DNA of 59,976 bases from Hyphomicrobiales bacterium (GCA_900474095.1 UCOA01000053.1:1-59976); one strand, 5' to 3'. Counted from the first letter of the stretch, positions 34,636 through 44,257 are shown. Program-made: numbers and translations. Notes: generated by a model not told the origin, from the sequence alone.

Positions 34636-36138
34636 TCAGTCCGTGAAGATCTCGTCGCGCGATTTGCGCATTGAGGGCAGGACAGCAATGATCAGCGCGA
34701 CAAGGCCGATCAGCAGCAGGACAGCCGACAGCGGCGAGGTCAGGAAGGTGGTCATGCTGCCGTCCGAGATGATCAGCGCCTGACGCAGCTTTTCCTCGAG
34801 CAGCCGTCCCAGCACGAAGCCAAGGGCAAGCGGTGCCGCCTCGAACTGCAACTTGTAAAGCGCAAAGCCCAGCAGCCCTAAGATGCCCGCCATGATCACC
34901 TGACCCGCGTCGTTCGAGATCGAGAACAGGCCGATGCAGCAGAAGGCCACGATCGCCGGAAACAGCAGGCGGTAGGGCACCTTCAGCAGCTTCACCCACA
35001 CACCGATCAGTGGCAGGTTGATGATGACCAGCATCAGGTTGCCAATCCACATCGACGCGACCAGACCCCAGAACAGGTCAGGGTTATTCTGGATCACCTG
35101 CGGGCCGGGGACGATGCCCTGGATCATCATCGCGCCGACCATCAGCGCCATGACAGCGTTCGGCGGCAGTCCCAATGTCAACAGCGGGATGAACGAGGTC
35201 TGCGCGCCGGCGTTATTGGCCGATTCCGGGCCGGAGACAGCCTGCGGCACGCCTTTGCCGAAATCCTGCGGCCGGTCTGAAATACGCTTTTCCAGCGCAT
35301 AGCTGGCAAAGGGCGCAAGGATCGCGCCATTGCCCGGCAGCACGCCCAGGATCGAGCCAAGGCCGGTTCCGCGCAGGATCGCGCCAAGGTTCTGGCGCAG
35401 TTCTGTCAGGGTCGGTAGCAGCCGTCCAATCGTGCCGCGCATGACGTCGCGCTTTTCCGGGTCGGCAAGGTTCTTGAAGATCTCGCCAAAGCCGAAGACG
35501 CCCATTGCCAGCACCACGAACTCGATGCCGTCGGTCAGCATTTGCAGCCCGAAGGTCATCCGTTCGCGCCCGGTTTCCATATCGGCGCCGACGCAGGACA
35601 GCAGAACCCCCGCGACGATCATCGCCAGCGCCTTGACGAGAGAGCCATGCGCCAAGACCACCGCCAGCACCAGACCCATAATCATCAGCGAAAAGTATTC
35701 GGCGGGGCCGAACAGCAGCCCAAGCTTGGTCATCGGCATCGCCAGCGCCGCGATGACGATGGTCGCGAAGGTGCCCGCGATGAAAGAGCCGATCGCCGCC
35801 AGCCCCAGCGCAAGACCCGCCTGCCCCTTCTTGGCCATTTCATGCCCGTCGATGGCGGTGACCACCGCCGTCGCCTCGCCGGGGATATTGACCAGGATTG
35901 CCGTGGTCGAGCCGCCGTATTGCGCGCCGTAATAGATGCCGGCAAGCATGATCAGCGCGCCGGTCGGGTCCAGCGACAGCGTGACCGGCAAGAGGATCGA
36001 GATTGTCGCCACCGGGCCCACGCCCGGCAACACGCCCACCAACGTGCCGATCAGGCAGCCGATGAAGCAGAAGAAGATATTTTGCAGGGTAAAGGCTACC
36101 GAAAGGCCCAGACCCAGATTTTCAAACATGGCCATCAT
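34636..36138 (-). CDS. tctA: Tripartite tricarboxylate transporter, TctA
   Basis: 500 residues with about eleven to twelve hydrophobic segments, the large membrane subunit of the TTT family. Diagnostic loops are GVLPGVGPVATISILLPVTL near the N-terminus and GVLPGNGAILAPFASYALEK in the middle, followed by GAQTSFIPLLTLGLPPNAVMA; these duplicated glycine/proline-rich loops line the substrate site. Symport with protons or sodium is the family rule. Start is one of three near ATGs (36138, 36135, 36129); the tctB stop ends two bases before the first. Works with TctB and the TctC receptor upstream. Confidence 0.93.
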   Translation of the reverse strand: MMAMFENLGLGLSVAFTLQNIFFCFIGCLIGTLVGVLPGVGPVATISILLPVTLSLDPTGALIMLAGIYYGAQYGGSTTAILVNIPGEATAVVTAIDGHEMAKKGQAGLALGLAAIGSFIAGTFATIVIAALAMPMTKLGLLFGPAEYFSLMIMGLVLAVVLAHGSLVKALAMIVAGVLLSCVGADMETGRERMTFGLQMLTDGIEFVVLAMGVFGFGEIFKNLADPEKRDVMRGTIGRLLPTLTELRQNLGAILRGTGLGSILGVLPGNGAILAPFASYALEKRISDRPQDFGKGVPQAVSGPESANNAGAQTSFIPLLTLGLPPNAVMALMVGAMMIQGIVPGPQVIQNNPDLFWGLVASMWIGNLMLVIINLPLIGVWVKLLKVPYRLLFPAIVAFCCIGLFSISNDAGQVIMAGILGLLGFALYKLQFEAAPLALGFVLGRLLEEKLRQALIISDGSMTTFLTSPLSAVLLLIGLVALIIAVLPSMRKSRDEIFTD

Positions 36139-36139
36139 G

Positions 36140-36691
36140 TCAGTATCCGATCAACCAGGGCGCTACAGCCAGCGACAGCCCAAGCGCGTAACGGAACAGG
36201 GCGATGCAGACCACGGTCAGGATCGCCGCGAAGATCAGCAGTTCGCCATAGCGCACATCCTTGGCAGCGATGCCGGAGAATATGATCGACAGAGGCGTCG
36301 CCACCGCCATGCCCAGCACCGGCACCGAAAACGCGCCGAAGTCATAGCCGCGGATGGTGATCGCGAACAGGAAGACGCCGATCAGAACCGGCAGCATGTC
36401 GCGAATGGGCCAGCTTCCGGTCGTTTCCGCCCGGTCATTCCATGTCACCGCGATCTGCATTAGCCCCAGCAGGATGATCATGATCGACAATGCGCGCGGC
36501 AACAGGCCTGAGCCGACGCCACCCTCGCCCTGGAAGGGCAGGTCGGAACCTGCCCAAAGCGCGAAGAGGCCAAATACCACGAGGCTGATACCAGCCAGCC
36601 TTTCGCGGCCGAGCCATGGGTACGATGGCGGGGAGGCAGGCGGGGTTGGCGGACGAGCGGGGAGATCAACGTGGATAACCTCTTGGGTCAT
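36140..36691 (-). CDS. tctB: Tripartite tricarboxylate transporter, TctB
   Basis: 183 residues with four predicted membrane helices (GISLVVFGLFALWAG, LSIMIILLGLMQIAV, MLPVLIGVFLFAITI, LLIFAAILTVVCIALF) after a proline-rich cytoplasmic start. TctB subunits are poorly conserved; the assignment rests on size, topology and position between tctC and tctA, which is the classic tctCBA order. Its ATG lies three bases after the tctC stop. Confidence 0.88.
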   Translation of the reverse strand: MTQEVIHVDLPARPPTPPASPPSYPWLGRERLAGISLVVFGLFALWAGSDLPFQGEGGVGSGLLPRALSIMIILLGLMQIAVTWNDRAETTGSWPIRDMLPVLIGVFLFAITIRGYDFGAFSVPVLGMAVATPLSIIFSGIAAKDVRYGELLIFAAILTVVCIALFRYALGLSLAVAPWLIGY

Positions 36692-36694
36692 GGC

Positions 36695-37666
36695 TTATTC
36701 CACCTTGATGTCTGCGGCCTTGACGACCTCGCCCCAACGGGTGCGCTCGGCAGCCATGAAGTCGGCAAACGCCTGACCGACGAGGTGCGACGGAACGCCA
36801 CCGTCCTTTCGCAGGCTCTCGATGAAGGCCGGATCGGCCAGCGTTTTAGCGGTGGCATCGGCCACCTTGGTGCGCACATCCTCCGGCAGACCTTTGGGTC
36901 CCAAAAGACCATACCAAGCCGAGGCGCTGTATTCGGGCAGGCCGGATTCGGCCACGGTAGGCACGTCGGGCAGCGCAGCAAAGCGGTCTTTCCCGGTCAC
37001 GGCCAGCGCCTTCAGCGTGCCATCCTGAATCAGACCGATCACCGACGGCACGGTCGTCACCATGAAATCGATATGACCGCCCAAGAGGTCGTTAATCGCC
37101 GGGCCTGCGCCTTTATAGGGTACGTGCTTCAGCTTGATGTCGGCCATCTGGCCCATCAGCAGCGTGGCGACATGGCTGGCCGAGGCATTGCCCGCCGAGC
37201 CATAGACCAGCTCGCCGGCCTTCGCCTGCTTCAGCAGTTCCTGCATCGAATTGACTTGCAGGCGCGGACCGGCGACGACCACCAGCGTGGCGTCGGCGAT
37301 CATGGCGATGGGGTCCAGCGTCTCGGCCGGGTCGTTACGCAGCTTGAAGATATGCGGGTTGACGACCATCGGACCCTGGTTGCCGATCAGCAGCGTGTAG
37401 CCGTCGGGATCGGATTTGGCGGCGACATCGGTGCCCATGTTGGCCGCGGCGCCCGGACGGTTTTCCACGATGACGCGACCGCCAAGCGCCTTTTCAAACC
37501 GCGCCGCAAAGACGCGCGCGATGGCGTCTGTGCCGCCACCCGCGGCATAGGACACAACGATGGTCACCGGCTTTGACGGATAGTCCTGCGCCATGGCGGG
37601 CAGCGCGGCAAGCGATATGGTCGCCACGCTTACGGCAAGCGCAAATCGACGAGTGAATTTAAGCAT
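36695..37666 (-). CDS. tctC: Tripartite tricarboxylate receptor, TctC
   Basis: 323 residues. Cleavable signal peptide (RRFALAVSVATISLAALPAM A) followed by QDYPSKPVTIVVSYAAGGGTD, the standard mature start of Bug/TctC receptors; the ligand loop GGGTD and later SAGNASASHVA are seen. The receptor decides the substrate of the TTT system. The PrpF-like isomerase and the ACL-like enzyme suggest a tricarboxylate such as citrate, aconitate or a homologue, but Bug proteins as a family bind many carboxylates. GGGAGG precedes the ATG. Confidence 0.92.
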   Translation of the reverse strand: MLKFTRRFALAVSVATISLAALPAMAQDYPSKPVTIVVSYAAGGGTDAIARVFAARFEKALGGRVIVENRPGAAANMGTDVAAKSDPDGYTLLIGNQGPMVVNPHIFKLRNDPAETLDPIAMIADATLVVVAGPRLQVNSMQELLKQAKAGELVYGSAGNASASHVATLLMGQMADIKLKHVPYKGAGPAINDLLGGHIDFMVTTVPSVIGLIQDGTLKALAVTGKDRFAALPDVPTVAESGLPEYSASAWYGLLGPKGLPEDVRTKVADATAKTLADPAFIESLRKDGGVPSHLVGQAFADFMAAERTRWGEVVKAADIKVE

Positions 37667-37722
37667 GTGTTTTCCTCCCTTGGTAAAACAGTCTGCGACG
37701 CCACACAGCGCCCAAAGCTAAG

Positions 37723-38793
37723 TCAGTTTTTGCGCCGAACCAGCGCGGCTCCTTCAAACAGTCGCCGGCAGGTGCGGGTGATGAAGACGACCGGGTCAAG
37801 CGTGGTTTCGTCCCGTTCGACGCGAACATCTATGCGCCCGGTCGGATGTTCCAGCGTCAGGTCGGCCGGAAAGCTCAGCTCGGGCAGCATGGCGCCAACA
37901 ATGCTGTCGGGCAGCGTCGCGGCAATGGCAATCGACACGGCCCCGGTTGTGGCCAGCGACGTGTGGCAGGCATGCGGCGTGAAATAGCGCACGGCCAGCG
38001 TGCCACCGTTGCGCGGCGTCCCGATCAATACGGGTTTGGGCAGAACCGAGTCGCGAACATCGCCAAGACCCATCCGCCGCCCGGCTTCGATCCTGATTTC
38101 CTCAAGCTGGGCCATGAATTCCCTGCTGGCATCCAGTTCCGCCGCGCTTTCGGATCCGGTCAGACCGAAATTCTCGGCCCGCGCGATGACCACGGGGGTT
38201 GCGCCGTCGATTAACGAGACGGGGACGCCGTTGATGATTTCCTGCGGTGTGCCCGAAGGCAGCAGCATACCGGTCTTTGCGCCTACTGCTTCAAGGAAGG
38301 CAAGATAAACCGGCGCGGCAGTGCCCGGCACGCCGTCGATCGCGGTTTCGCCCTGATAGCGCAGCTCGCCACCCGGTGTCTGAATCCGCGCCTCGATGAT
38401 CTTGCCGGTGTTCACATTATGCACGCGCACGGTGGTTTCGCCCCTCTGCGCCGAAATCAGCCCCTTTTCGATGGCAAAGGCCCCGACCGCCGACAGCATG
38501 TTGCCGCAATTCGGCCCGGTATCGACCGCGCGTTCCAGAACCTTCACCTGTGCGAACAGGTAATCCACATCGGCTCCGTCGCGCGTCGACGGCCCGACAA
38601 TGGCGACCTTGGATGACAGCGAATTGCCGCCACCAAGCCCGTCAATTTCCAGCGGGTGCCCCGATCCCATCATCTCGAGCAGCAACTCGTCACGTTGCCG
38701 GGGGTCGCTGGGCAGATCGCTGTTCAGAAAGAACGGACCTTTCGAGGTGCCGCCGCGCATCAGCACGCAAGGAATGCGTATCTGGTCGTCCAT
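37723..38793 (-). CDS. PrpF/4-oxalomesaconate tautomerase-like isomerase
   Basis: 356 residues, the size of GalD-type 4-oxalomesaconate tautomerases and slightly shorter than PrpF (2-methylaconitate cis–trans isomerase). Diaminopimelate-epimerase-like two-lobed fold with PCVLMRGGTSKGPFFLNSDL at the start, DTGPNCGNMLSAVGAFAIEK carrying the first active-site Cys, and FTPHACHTSLATTGAVSIA with the second Cys region. These enzymes move a proton across a double bond in unsaturated tricarboxylates. ATG 38793 was chosen over the longer frame because GGAG precedes it and homology begins here. First gene of the minus-strand island operon. Confidence 0.88.
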   Translation of the reverse strand: MDDQIRIPCVLMRGGTSKGPFFLNSDLPSDPRQRDELLLEMMGSGHPLEIDGLGGGNSLSSKVAIVGPSTRDGADVDYLFAQVKVLERAVDTGPNCGNMLSAVGAFAIEKGLISAQRGETTVRVHNVNTGKIIEARIQTPGGELRYQGETAIDGVPGTAAPVYLAFLEAVGAKTGMLLPSGTPQEIINGVPVSLIDGATPVVIARAENFGLTGSESAAELDASREFMAQLEEIRIEAGRRMGLGDVRDSVLPKPVLIGTPRNGGTLAVRYFTPHACHTSLATTGAVSIAIAATLPDSIVGAMLPELSFPADLTLEHPTGRIDVRVERDETTLDPVVFITRTCRRLFEGAALVRRKN

Positions 38794-38894
38794 GTATGAT
38801 TCTCTCCTGCGGCAAGATCGCGCCGTCTCCATGGACCAGAGTGAGCCAAAACTACTGTGTTGTTAATTGCAAAGAATTCGTACATTATTCCGGT

Positions 38895-39842
38895 ATGAGA
38901 AATAATTTCGAATTTCTGGACTTACGCGCCTTTCTAGCGGTCCTCGACCTGTCGTCGTTTCACGAGGCTGCAACGGTGCTGCATCTGTCGCCGCCGGCGC
39001 TGTCGCGGCGCATCCGCGGGCTGGAAGAGGCTGTAGGCGCGCAATTGATCGAACGGACGACACGGCGTGTCGCGCCCACTCAGATCGGGCGCGAACTGGC
39101 CCCGCTGGTTCGCCGTCTGGTCGATGAATTTGAGGAATCGATCCTGTCGATTTCCGAGCTGGGCGGGCGACATCGCGCGCAGGTCACGCTGGCTTCGGTG
39201 CCAACCGCCGCGTTCTACTTTCTGCCGCGCGTGATCGAGGCATTCAACCATCGTTTTCCCGGAATCCGTTTTCGTATCATGGACTTGTCCGCCAATGAAG
39301 GTCTTGATGCTGTAGCCAATGGCGAAGTCGAATTCGGGATCAACATCACCGGGGCGACGCGGGACGATTTGACCTTTACACCGCTGATGGAGGATCCGTT
39401 CGTCCTTGCCTGCCGACGTGACCATCCCTTTGCCTCGGAAAAAACCCTGTCATGGTCGGCGCTGGAGGGGCAGCCGCTGATCGGCGTGTCTAAGAAATCA
39501 GGCAACCGCGCGGTGTTGGACCAAGCGCTGGCAATGGCAGATCTGCGGCTGAACCTGAACTGGTTTTATGAGGTGAACCACCTGTCAACGTCTTTGGGAC
39601 TGGTCGAGGCCGGATTGGGCATTTCGGTCCTGCCCCGGCTTGCCACGCCGCAACGCGAACACCCGCTGATTGCGACAGTGCAGTTGGAAAACCCGGTAGT
39701 GGTGCGATCGATTGGCCTCGTAGAACGCCGAGGTGCGCGGCTGTCACCTTCGGCCCTGCGGTTCCGCGACATGCTGATCAACGAATGGCGCGGTGGCGCG
39801 GCAGAGATAGCAAGATCTCGCAGCGAGACCGACCGGGTCTGA
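38895..39842 (+). CDS. LysR-type regulator of the tricarboxylate island
   Basis: 315 residues. DNA-binding start FEFLDLRAFLAVLDLSSFHE, LSPPALSRRIRGLEEAVGAQ, followed by a two-lobe effector domain (VTLASVPTAAFYFLPRVIEA). Divergent from the PrpF-like gene with 101 bases between the start codons, so it is the probable activator of the whole island and would sense the imported acid. The long open frame upstream overlaps the isomerase gene and is not used. No Shine–Dalgarno is obvious before ATG 38895. Confidence 0.9.
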   Translation: MRNNFEFLDLRAFLAVLDLSSFHEAATVLHLSPPALSRRIRGLEEAVGAQLIERTTRRVAPTQIGRELAPLVRRLVDEFEESILSISELGGRHRAQVTLASVPTAAFYFLPRVIEAFNHRFPGIRFRIMDLSANEGLDAVANGEVEFGINITGATRDDLTFTPLMEDPFVLACRRDHPFASEKTLSWSALEGQPLIGVSKKSGNRAVLDQALAMADLRLNLNWFYEVNHLSTSLGLVEAGLGISVLPRLATPQREHPLIATVQLENPVVVRSIGLVERRGARLSPSALRFRDMLINEWRGGAAEIARSRSETDRV

Positions 39843-39922
39843 GCACCGACGGCCGATATTCGACCTTCCACAAAAGGCTGCCCGAAGTCTGTTAAGCCGT
39901 TGTATCTCAGAGAGAAGGCCCG

Positions 39923-40093
39923 TTACGACATACACAGGTCGCCGTGGCGGCCTTGCGCACGCGCGGCCGCGATGATGGATTCCAGGGGCCAGCTTTTAAA
40001 CTGTGGGTTCCCTGAAATCAGGCGCTTCCGGTGGAGCTTCGATTCGTTCGGCGCGAATGATCGATTTTGATCAATAGTCTTTAGAAACGACAT
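39923..40093 (-). pseudogene. Truncated cupin (third copy)
   Basis: Starts MSFLKTIDQNRSFAPNESKL and continues to RLISGNPQFKSWPLESIIAA, matching the first 38–40 residues of the cupins at 22.0 and 44.7 kb, then changes to unrelated sequence and stops. The barrel itself is absent. The break lies about 150 bases outside the LysR gene, at the right edge of the tricarboxylate island, so the insertion may have cut it. An ATTGGT(ACC) element precedes its start. Confidence 0.75.
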
Positions 40094-40613
40094 GATTGGT
40101 ACCGTTATGGTGGTTGGGTGAAGAGGGGCATCAGCGGGTCCTGTGTTGGCGTCAACCAGGACCTTCTTGCCGGCGACAGGCTGCGAACCGACCCGGCTGG
40201 TAGCCTGGCCTATTGCTTGTTCGCAAAGACCAGCGACGGCGGACCGCAAATCGGAGCTGCGGTTCGGATTGATCTAGGCCAGGAGCCGGCCGCGGAGCAA
40301 GTGGCCTTTCTGTTGATACGCCGACGGCGGCAGCGCCATTAATCCGCAACGCACAATGACGCTTGGGCGGAGGGGAGGGTACGCCGAGTTGCGCGGCGTC
40401 TATAATTGTGCGCATCCGCGACTACCGTAAATTAGAACATAATTTAATACAAAATTATGTTTGTTTTTCTACATTTAATGAGATCGTCTCGATCTGCACC
40501 CGACATGACGTAGGGGTGTATTGCTTACCTGCTGCAGAATGAATTTTCGGCTGGTTTCTTGGGCAGTGGATGCGGGCCGGCCGCGTGATGGCCAGCCTGC
40601 AGGGTGAGGAAAA
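40094..40613. other. 520-base gap before chemoreceptor gene
   Basis: No coding similarity recognised. 40425–40485 is strikingly A+T-rich (ATTAGAACATAATTTAATACAAAATTATG) and is the probable promoter region of the chemoreceptor gene. Confidence 0.35.
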
Positions 40614-42446
40614 ATGATCCGACCGAAAATCAAAACCGTGCTTCTTGGTCTGTTCGCCGCGTTTGGCTTGATGTTTGCCCTGTTTGGCTGGTTGTCGATC
40701 AGCAACATGCAGACCCTCCATCGCCATGCGGAAGAGATAACGACCGACAGGATGCCGAAAGCGGTCGGCCTGAAGAGTCTGGAGGGGGCGTTCTTTCGCA
40801 TGAACTTCGCCTATTCCCGCCTCATCCTCTCCGAGTCGCCGGAAGAAATGGCTGCGGCGGAGAAATTCCTGGTCGAGCGGCAGGCCATTTTCACGACGTC
40901 CCTTCAAGGGATCGCGCCGCTCTTTGAATCGGAAAAGGGCAAAGCCCTCGTCGGAGACGTTCAAGGAGCCGTTGCCGCCTATCTGTCGCCGGCGGACGAC
41001 ATGGCCTCGGCTGCGCGCAAAAACCAGGATGCCGAAGCCCGGATGGTGTTCTTCCAGAGGATGTTCCCGGAAGTGCAGAAGGTAACGTTAGCCGTCGCCG
41101 CTCTGATGGCCTTCAACGACGAACAAACAAAGACCGCCTTTGACAACTCCGAGGTCGCCTACAACAGCTCTTTTCTCATCACATTGGTGCTGGTCGCCGT
41201 CTGCGGTTTGGTAATGATCGGAGCGGCTGTCTTTGCAGTTAAGGGAATTGCCTCGCCCGTCCACAACATCACTGCCGCGATGAACCGGCTCGCCGGCGGT
41301 GACGCATCCTCGGCCATCCCCTACGCCGGGCGTGCCGACGAGATCGGCGAAATGGCTGCGGCCGTCGAGGTTTTCCGCACCAACGCCCTTGCAAATCGCC
41401 GGCTCGAGGACGATGCCGCAAGACAACGCACGCTCGCCGACAACGAGCGGCTTCGCAATGACGCGACGGAAAAGGCCAAGTCCGACGCGATGCGGCGGGC
41501 AACGTCTGGGCTTGGCGACGGCCTGAAACACTTAGCCTCAGGCAAACTGAATTTTCAGCTGGTCGACGCTTTTGCCGAGGATTTCGAAAGCCTTCGCACC
41601 GACTTCAATGCGTCAATACGGCAACTGGCCGAAACGATGGGCGCGGTAGCGCAGTCGACGGGGCAAATCGATAGCGGCACGCGGGAGATCAGCCAGAGCG
41701 CTGAAGATCTTTCCAAGCGCACGGAACAGCAGGCCGCCTCGCTTGAGGAGACGGCCGCGGCGCTTGATGAGATCACCGTCAATGTTGCCAATTCCTCCAA
41801 ACGGGCCGAAGAGGCTCGCAGCGTCGCGGCGCTTGCAAATGCCAGTGCGGCCCAGTCTGGCACCGTTGTCGCCAATGCGGTGAATGCGATGCGCCGGATC
41901 GAGGAATCGTCCGGCCAGATCTCAAACATCATCGGCGTCATCGACGAGATCGCCTTCCAGACCAATCTTCTGGCACTGAACGCCGGCGTAGAAGCGGCAC
42001 GTGCAGGGGATGCGGGCAGGGGCTTCGCCGTCGTCGCCCAGGAAGTGCGTGAACTTGCCCAGCGCTCCGCAAAGGCCGCCAGGGAAATCAAGGAGCTTAT
42101 CCGAAACTCCACAGCCGAGGTCGAAAGCGGTGTCAAACTCGTTGGCGAAACCGGCGATGCCCTGAAGACCATCGAGACCTATGTCGTGACGATCAACCAG
42201 CACATGGACGCAATCGCCACCTCGGCCCGCGAACAGTCGGTCGGTCTTGCCGAAGTCAACACGGCGGTCAACCAGATGGACCAAGTCACCCAGCAGAATG
42301 CCGCCATGGTCGAGGAGACCAATGCGGCGAGCGCGACGCTTGCCAACGAAGCGTGTCGTCTCCGGGAACTCATCTCGCAGTTCGTGCTTGATGCCCGCAA
42401 CAGTTCCAATAATGCGGAATCCCGTGGTTCGCGCCGCGCCGCCTGA
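40614..42446 (+). CDS. Methyl-accepting chemotaxis protein
   Basis: 610 residues. TM1 at about 7–28 ([20 protein letters not shown]), a periplasmic four-helix-bundle (4HB_MCP-type) sensor to about 185, TM2 about 188–210, a HAMP domain with the [20 protein letters not shown] joint and a second HAMP-like stretch, then a cytoplasmic hairpin with the conserved tip [31 protein letters not shown] that binds CheA/CheW. The C-terminal end has no CheR/CheB pentapeptide. Start ATG 40614 follows GAGGAAAA. It stands alone between the island and region 5, followed by its own terminator; its ligand cannot be read but nearby catabolic genes suggest small acids. Confidence 0.94.
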   Translation: MIRPKIKTVLLGLFAAFGLMFALFGWLSISNMQTLHRHAEEITTDRMPKAVGLKSLEGAFFRMNFAYSRLILSESPEEMAAAEKFLVERQAIFTTSLQGIAPLFESEKGKALVGDVQGAVAAYLSPADDMASAARKNQDAEARMVFFQRMFPEVQKVTLAVAALMAFNDEQTKTAFDNSEVAYNSSFLITLVLVAVCGLVMIGAAVFAVKGIASPVHNITAAMNRLAGGDASSAIPYAGRADEIGEMAAAVEVFRTNALANRRLEDDAARQRTLADNERLRNDATEKAKSDAMRRATSGLGDGLKHLASGKLNFQLVDAFAEDFESLRTDFNASIRQLAETMGAVAQSTGQIDSGTREISQSAEDLSKRTEQQAASLEETAAALDEITVNVANSSKRAEEARSVAALANASAAQSGTVVANAVNAMRRIEESSGQISNIIGVIDEIAFQTNLLALNAGVEAARAGDAGRGFAVVAQEVRELAQRSAKAAREIKELIRNSTAEVESGVKLVGETGDALKTIETYVVTINQHMDAIATSAREQSVGLAEVNTAVNQMDQVTQQNAAMVEETNAASATLANEACRLRELISQFVLDARNSSNNAESRGSRRAA

Positions 42447-42510
42447 GATTGGCACGTCCCGAATGTTTCAGGCAAGCCACCCGCGCGCCAGACCATTTTA
42501 GAACCACTCA

Positions 42511-42538
42511 AGGCTCCGGTCAATCCGGAGCCTTCTTC
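42511..42538 (+). terminator. Rho-independent terminator after MCP gene
   Basis: AGGCTCCGG-TCAAT-CCGGAGCCT forms a perfect nine-pair stem with a five-base loop, followed by TCTTC, 65 bases after the chemoreceptor stop. Confidence 0.8.
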
Positions 42539-42559
42539 GCCAGCCCCTTAGCGATTTGA

Positions 42560-43205
42560 AGCAACAGCCGGTCTCATCCTTCGGCGTCAGAAGACCGCCA
42601 ACGATCTTCTCGCGCACATGCTTCAGCGCCGGCTCGTGATAACCGATTGCCATAACCCGTCTTAATTCCGTAGGAAATGGTGCCTGATCGCGGGCGACGT
42701 CCTCGAGCGTCTGGTTGGAGGCCGAGGATTTCCATGATGCTCCCGAGCCTCAGCCTGCCTTCCGGGACGGCGGTGATATCGATGGTGTGCTGTCCATGGT
42801 GACGCGGCCGACGATCGGCAGGCGAACGCCACACCAATACTTTCCACTGAGGCTGCGCAGTAGGCCGTCGGCATAACCGCGGCGATGGTGGCAACGCCCG
42901 GTGTCGCGGGGGTTGCGCGCCGTGTCAGCAAGCTCCTGGCAAGAACTGCGATACTTCAATCACAAGGTCATGCCAGGCTCGGAGCTAGCGGCACGTTCGG
43001 CATGCGTCTTCTTGGGCCATGATCAGCACGCCTTGGTGCGCCCGCGATTACAGCGCGGGTACGACTGCCGTCGATGTCTGGGACAATACCCCAGCCTATG
43101 CTATGTTGCCGGGTCTACGACCCTCGATTGTGCCGCTACGCCGCGCCATTCGCACCGATGAGCCCGTCTCACGAACAGGCTGGTGTCCTTCAGCTCGTTC
43201 ATCGT
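42560..43205 (-). pseudogene. Chimeric relic: SSADH start and alanine racemase end
   Basis: Reading the minus strand from 43205, MNELKDTSLFVRRAH…WRG and SRVVDPAT resemble the N-terminus of SSADH, and WPKKTHAERAA near 43000 matches the same segment of the intact SSADH at 58.6 kb. From about 42900 the frames change to alanine racemase C-terminal blocks: YADGLLRSLSGK, LPIVGRVTMD, ITAVPEGRLRLGS and ISYGIKTGYGNRLSR. Many frameshifts separate them. Neither catalytic core survives. Two different genes were joined before or during decay. Confidence 0.6.
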
Positions 43206-43213
43206 GTCATTTG

Positions 43214-44257
43214 TCAGCCAAGCGCCGAAATCACTGCTGTGGTGATTGCTTCTGTCTTGTCCTTGCCAGGGAAGGCGCCGATGCCACGTGCAGTCGTCGC
43301 CTCGATCGCGGCCATGACATTGCAAGCGGCGGTTTTCTCGCCAAGGTGATCCAGCATCATCGCGCCCGACCATATGGCGGCGATCGGATTGGCAATGCCG
43401 AGATGGGCGATGTCTGGCGCCGAGCCATGGACGGGTTCGAACATGGATGGCGCCGAGCGATCCGGATTGATATTGGCGGAGGCGGCGAAACCTAGCCCGC
43501 CCTGAATGGCGGCGCCAAGGTCTGTGAGGATGTCGCCGAACAGATTAGAGGCGACCACTACGTCGAGGCTTTCCGGCGCCATGACCATGCGGGCGGCCAT
43601 CGCATCGATATGATAGCTCGTCACCGATACATCTGGATACTCGCGCGCAAGCGCCTGGGTGATCTCGTCCCAGAACACCATTGAATATTTCTGTGCATTG
43701 GACTTGGTGACGGAAGCGAGCTTTCCGCGCCGCCCACGCGCTTGCTCGAAGCCGAAGCGCAGGATGCGCTCCACGCCCTTGCGGGTGAAGATCGAGGTTT
43801 CGACCGCCACTTCATTGTCGGCACCCTGATGAACGCGGCCGCCCGCGCCGGAATATTCACCCTCGGTGTTTTCGCGAATGCAGAGAATATCGAAGGCGTC
43901 TGCCTTCAGCGGACCTTGAACGCCCGGCAGCACTCGGTGCGGGCGGATGTTGGCATATTGGACGAAGGCCTTGCGGATGGGCAGAAGAAGCCCGTGTAGC
44001 GAGACAGAATCCGGCACTTTCGCTGGCCAGCCTACCGCGCCGAGCAGGATGGCATCGAAGGATTTCAGGGTGTCTATGCCATCGGCGGGCATCATCGTAC
44101 CATGCTGGAGGTAATAGTCGCAGGACCAGGGATAGCTGGTCGCGGCCAAAGAAAAGCCGCCTATGTCGGCTGCTTTTTCCAGAACGACCCAAGCCGCATT
44201 GGTCACGTCAGGGCCGATACCGTCTCCCGGCAGAAGGGCAATTTTGTAGGTCTTCAT
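43214..44257 (-). CDS. Tartrate/D-malate-type dehydrogenase
   Basis: 347 residues of the isocitrate/isopropylmalate dehydrogenase family. YKIALLPGDGIGPDVTNAAW at the start, IRENTEGEYSGAGGR (substrate loop), and the metal Asp cluster in VVASNLFGDILTDLGAAIQG with the NAD-binding EPVHGSAPDIAHLGIANPI. The NTEGEYSG plus VHQG pattern is that of tartrate dehydrogenase/decarboxylase and D-malate dehydrogenases (TtuC/DmlA), which oxidise and often decarboxylate the 2-hydroxyacid. AAGGATAACCG precedes ATG 44257. It lies downstream of a cupin and 2-hydroxyacid dehydrogenase on the same strand, suggesting a hydroxyacid catabolic unit. Confidence 0.88.
   Translation of the reverse strand: MKTYKIALLPGDGIGPDVTNAAWVVLEKAADIGGFSLAATSYPWSCDYYLQHGTMMPADGIDTLKSFDAILLGAVGWPAKVPDSVSLHGLLLPIRKAFVQYANIRPHRVLPGVQGPLKADAFDILCIRENTEGEYSGAGGRVHQGADNEVAVETSIFTRKGVERILRFGFEQARGRRGKLASVTKSNAQKYSMVFWDEITQALAREYPDVSVTSYHIDAMAARMVMAPESLDVVVASNLFGDILTDLGAAIQGGLGFAASANINPDRSAPSMFEPVHGSAPDIAHLGIANPIAAIWSGAMMLDHLGEKTAACNVMAAIEATTARGIGAFPGKDKTEAITTAVISALG

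Noticed and set aside
34568-35050. N-terminal extension of the ATP-grasp subunit through the open frame to 35050
   Set aside because: Contains the terminator, overlaps tctA on the same strand in another frame, and the AGGAGG site supports ATG 34567.
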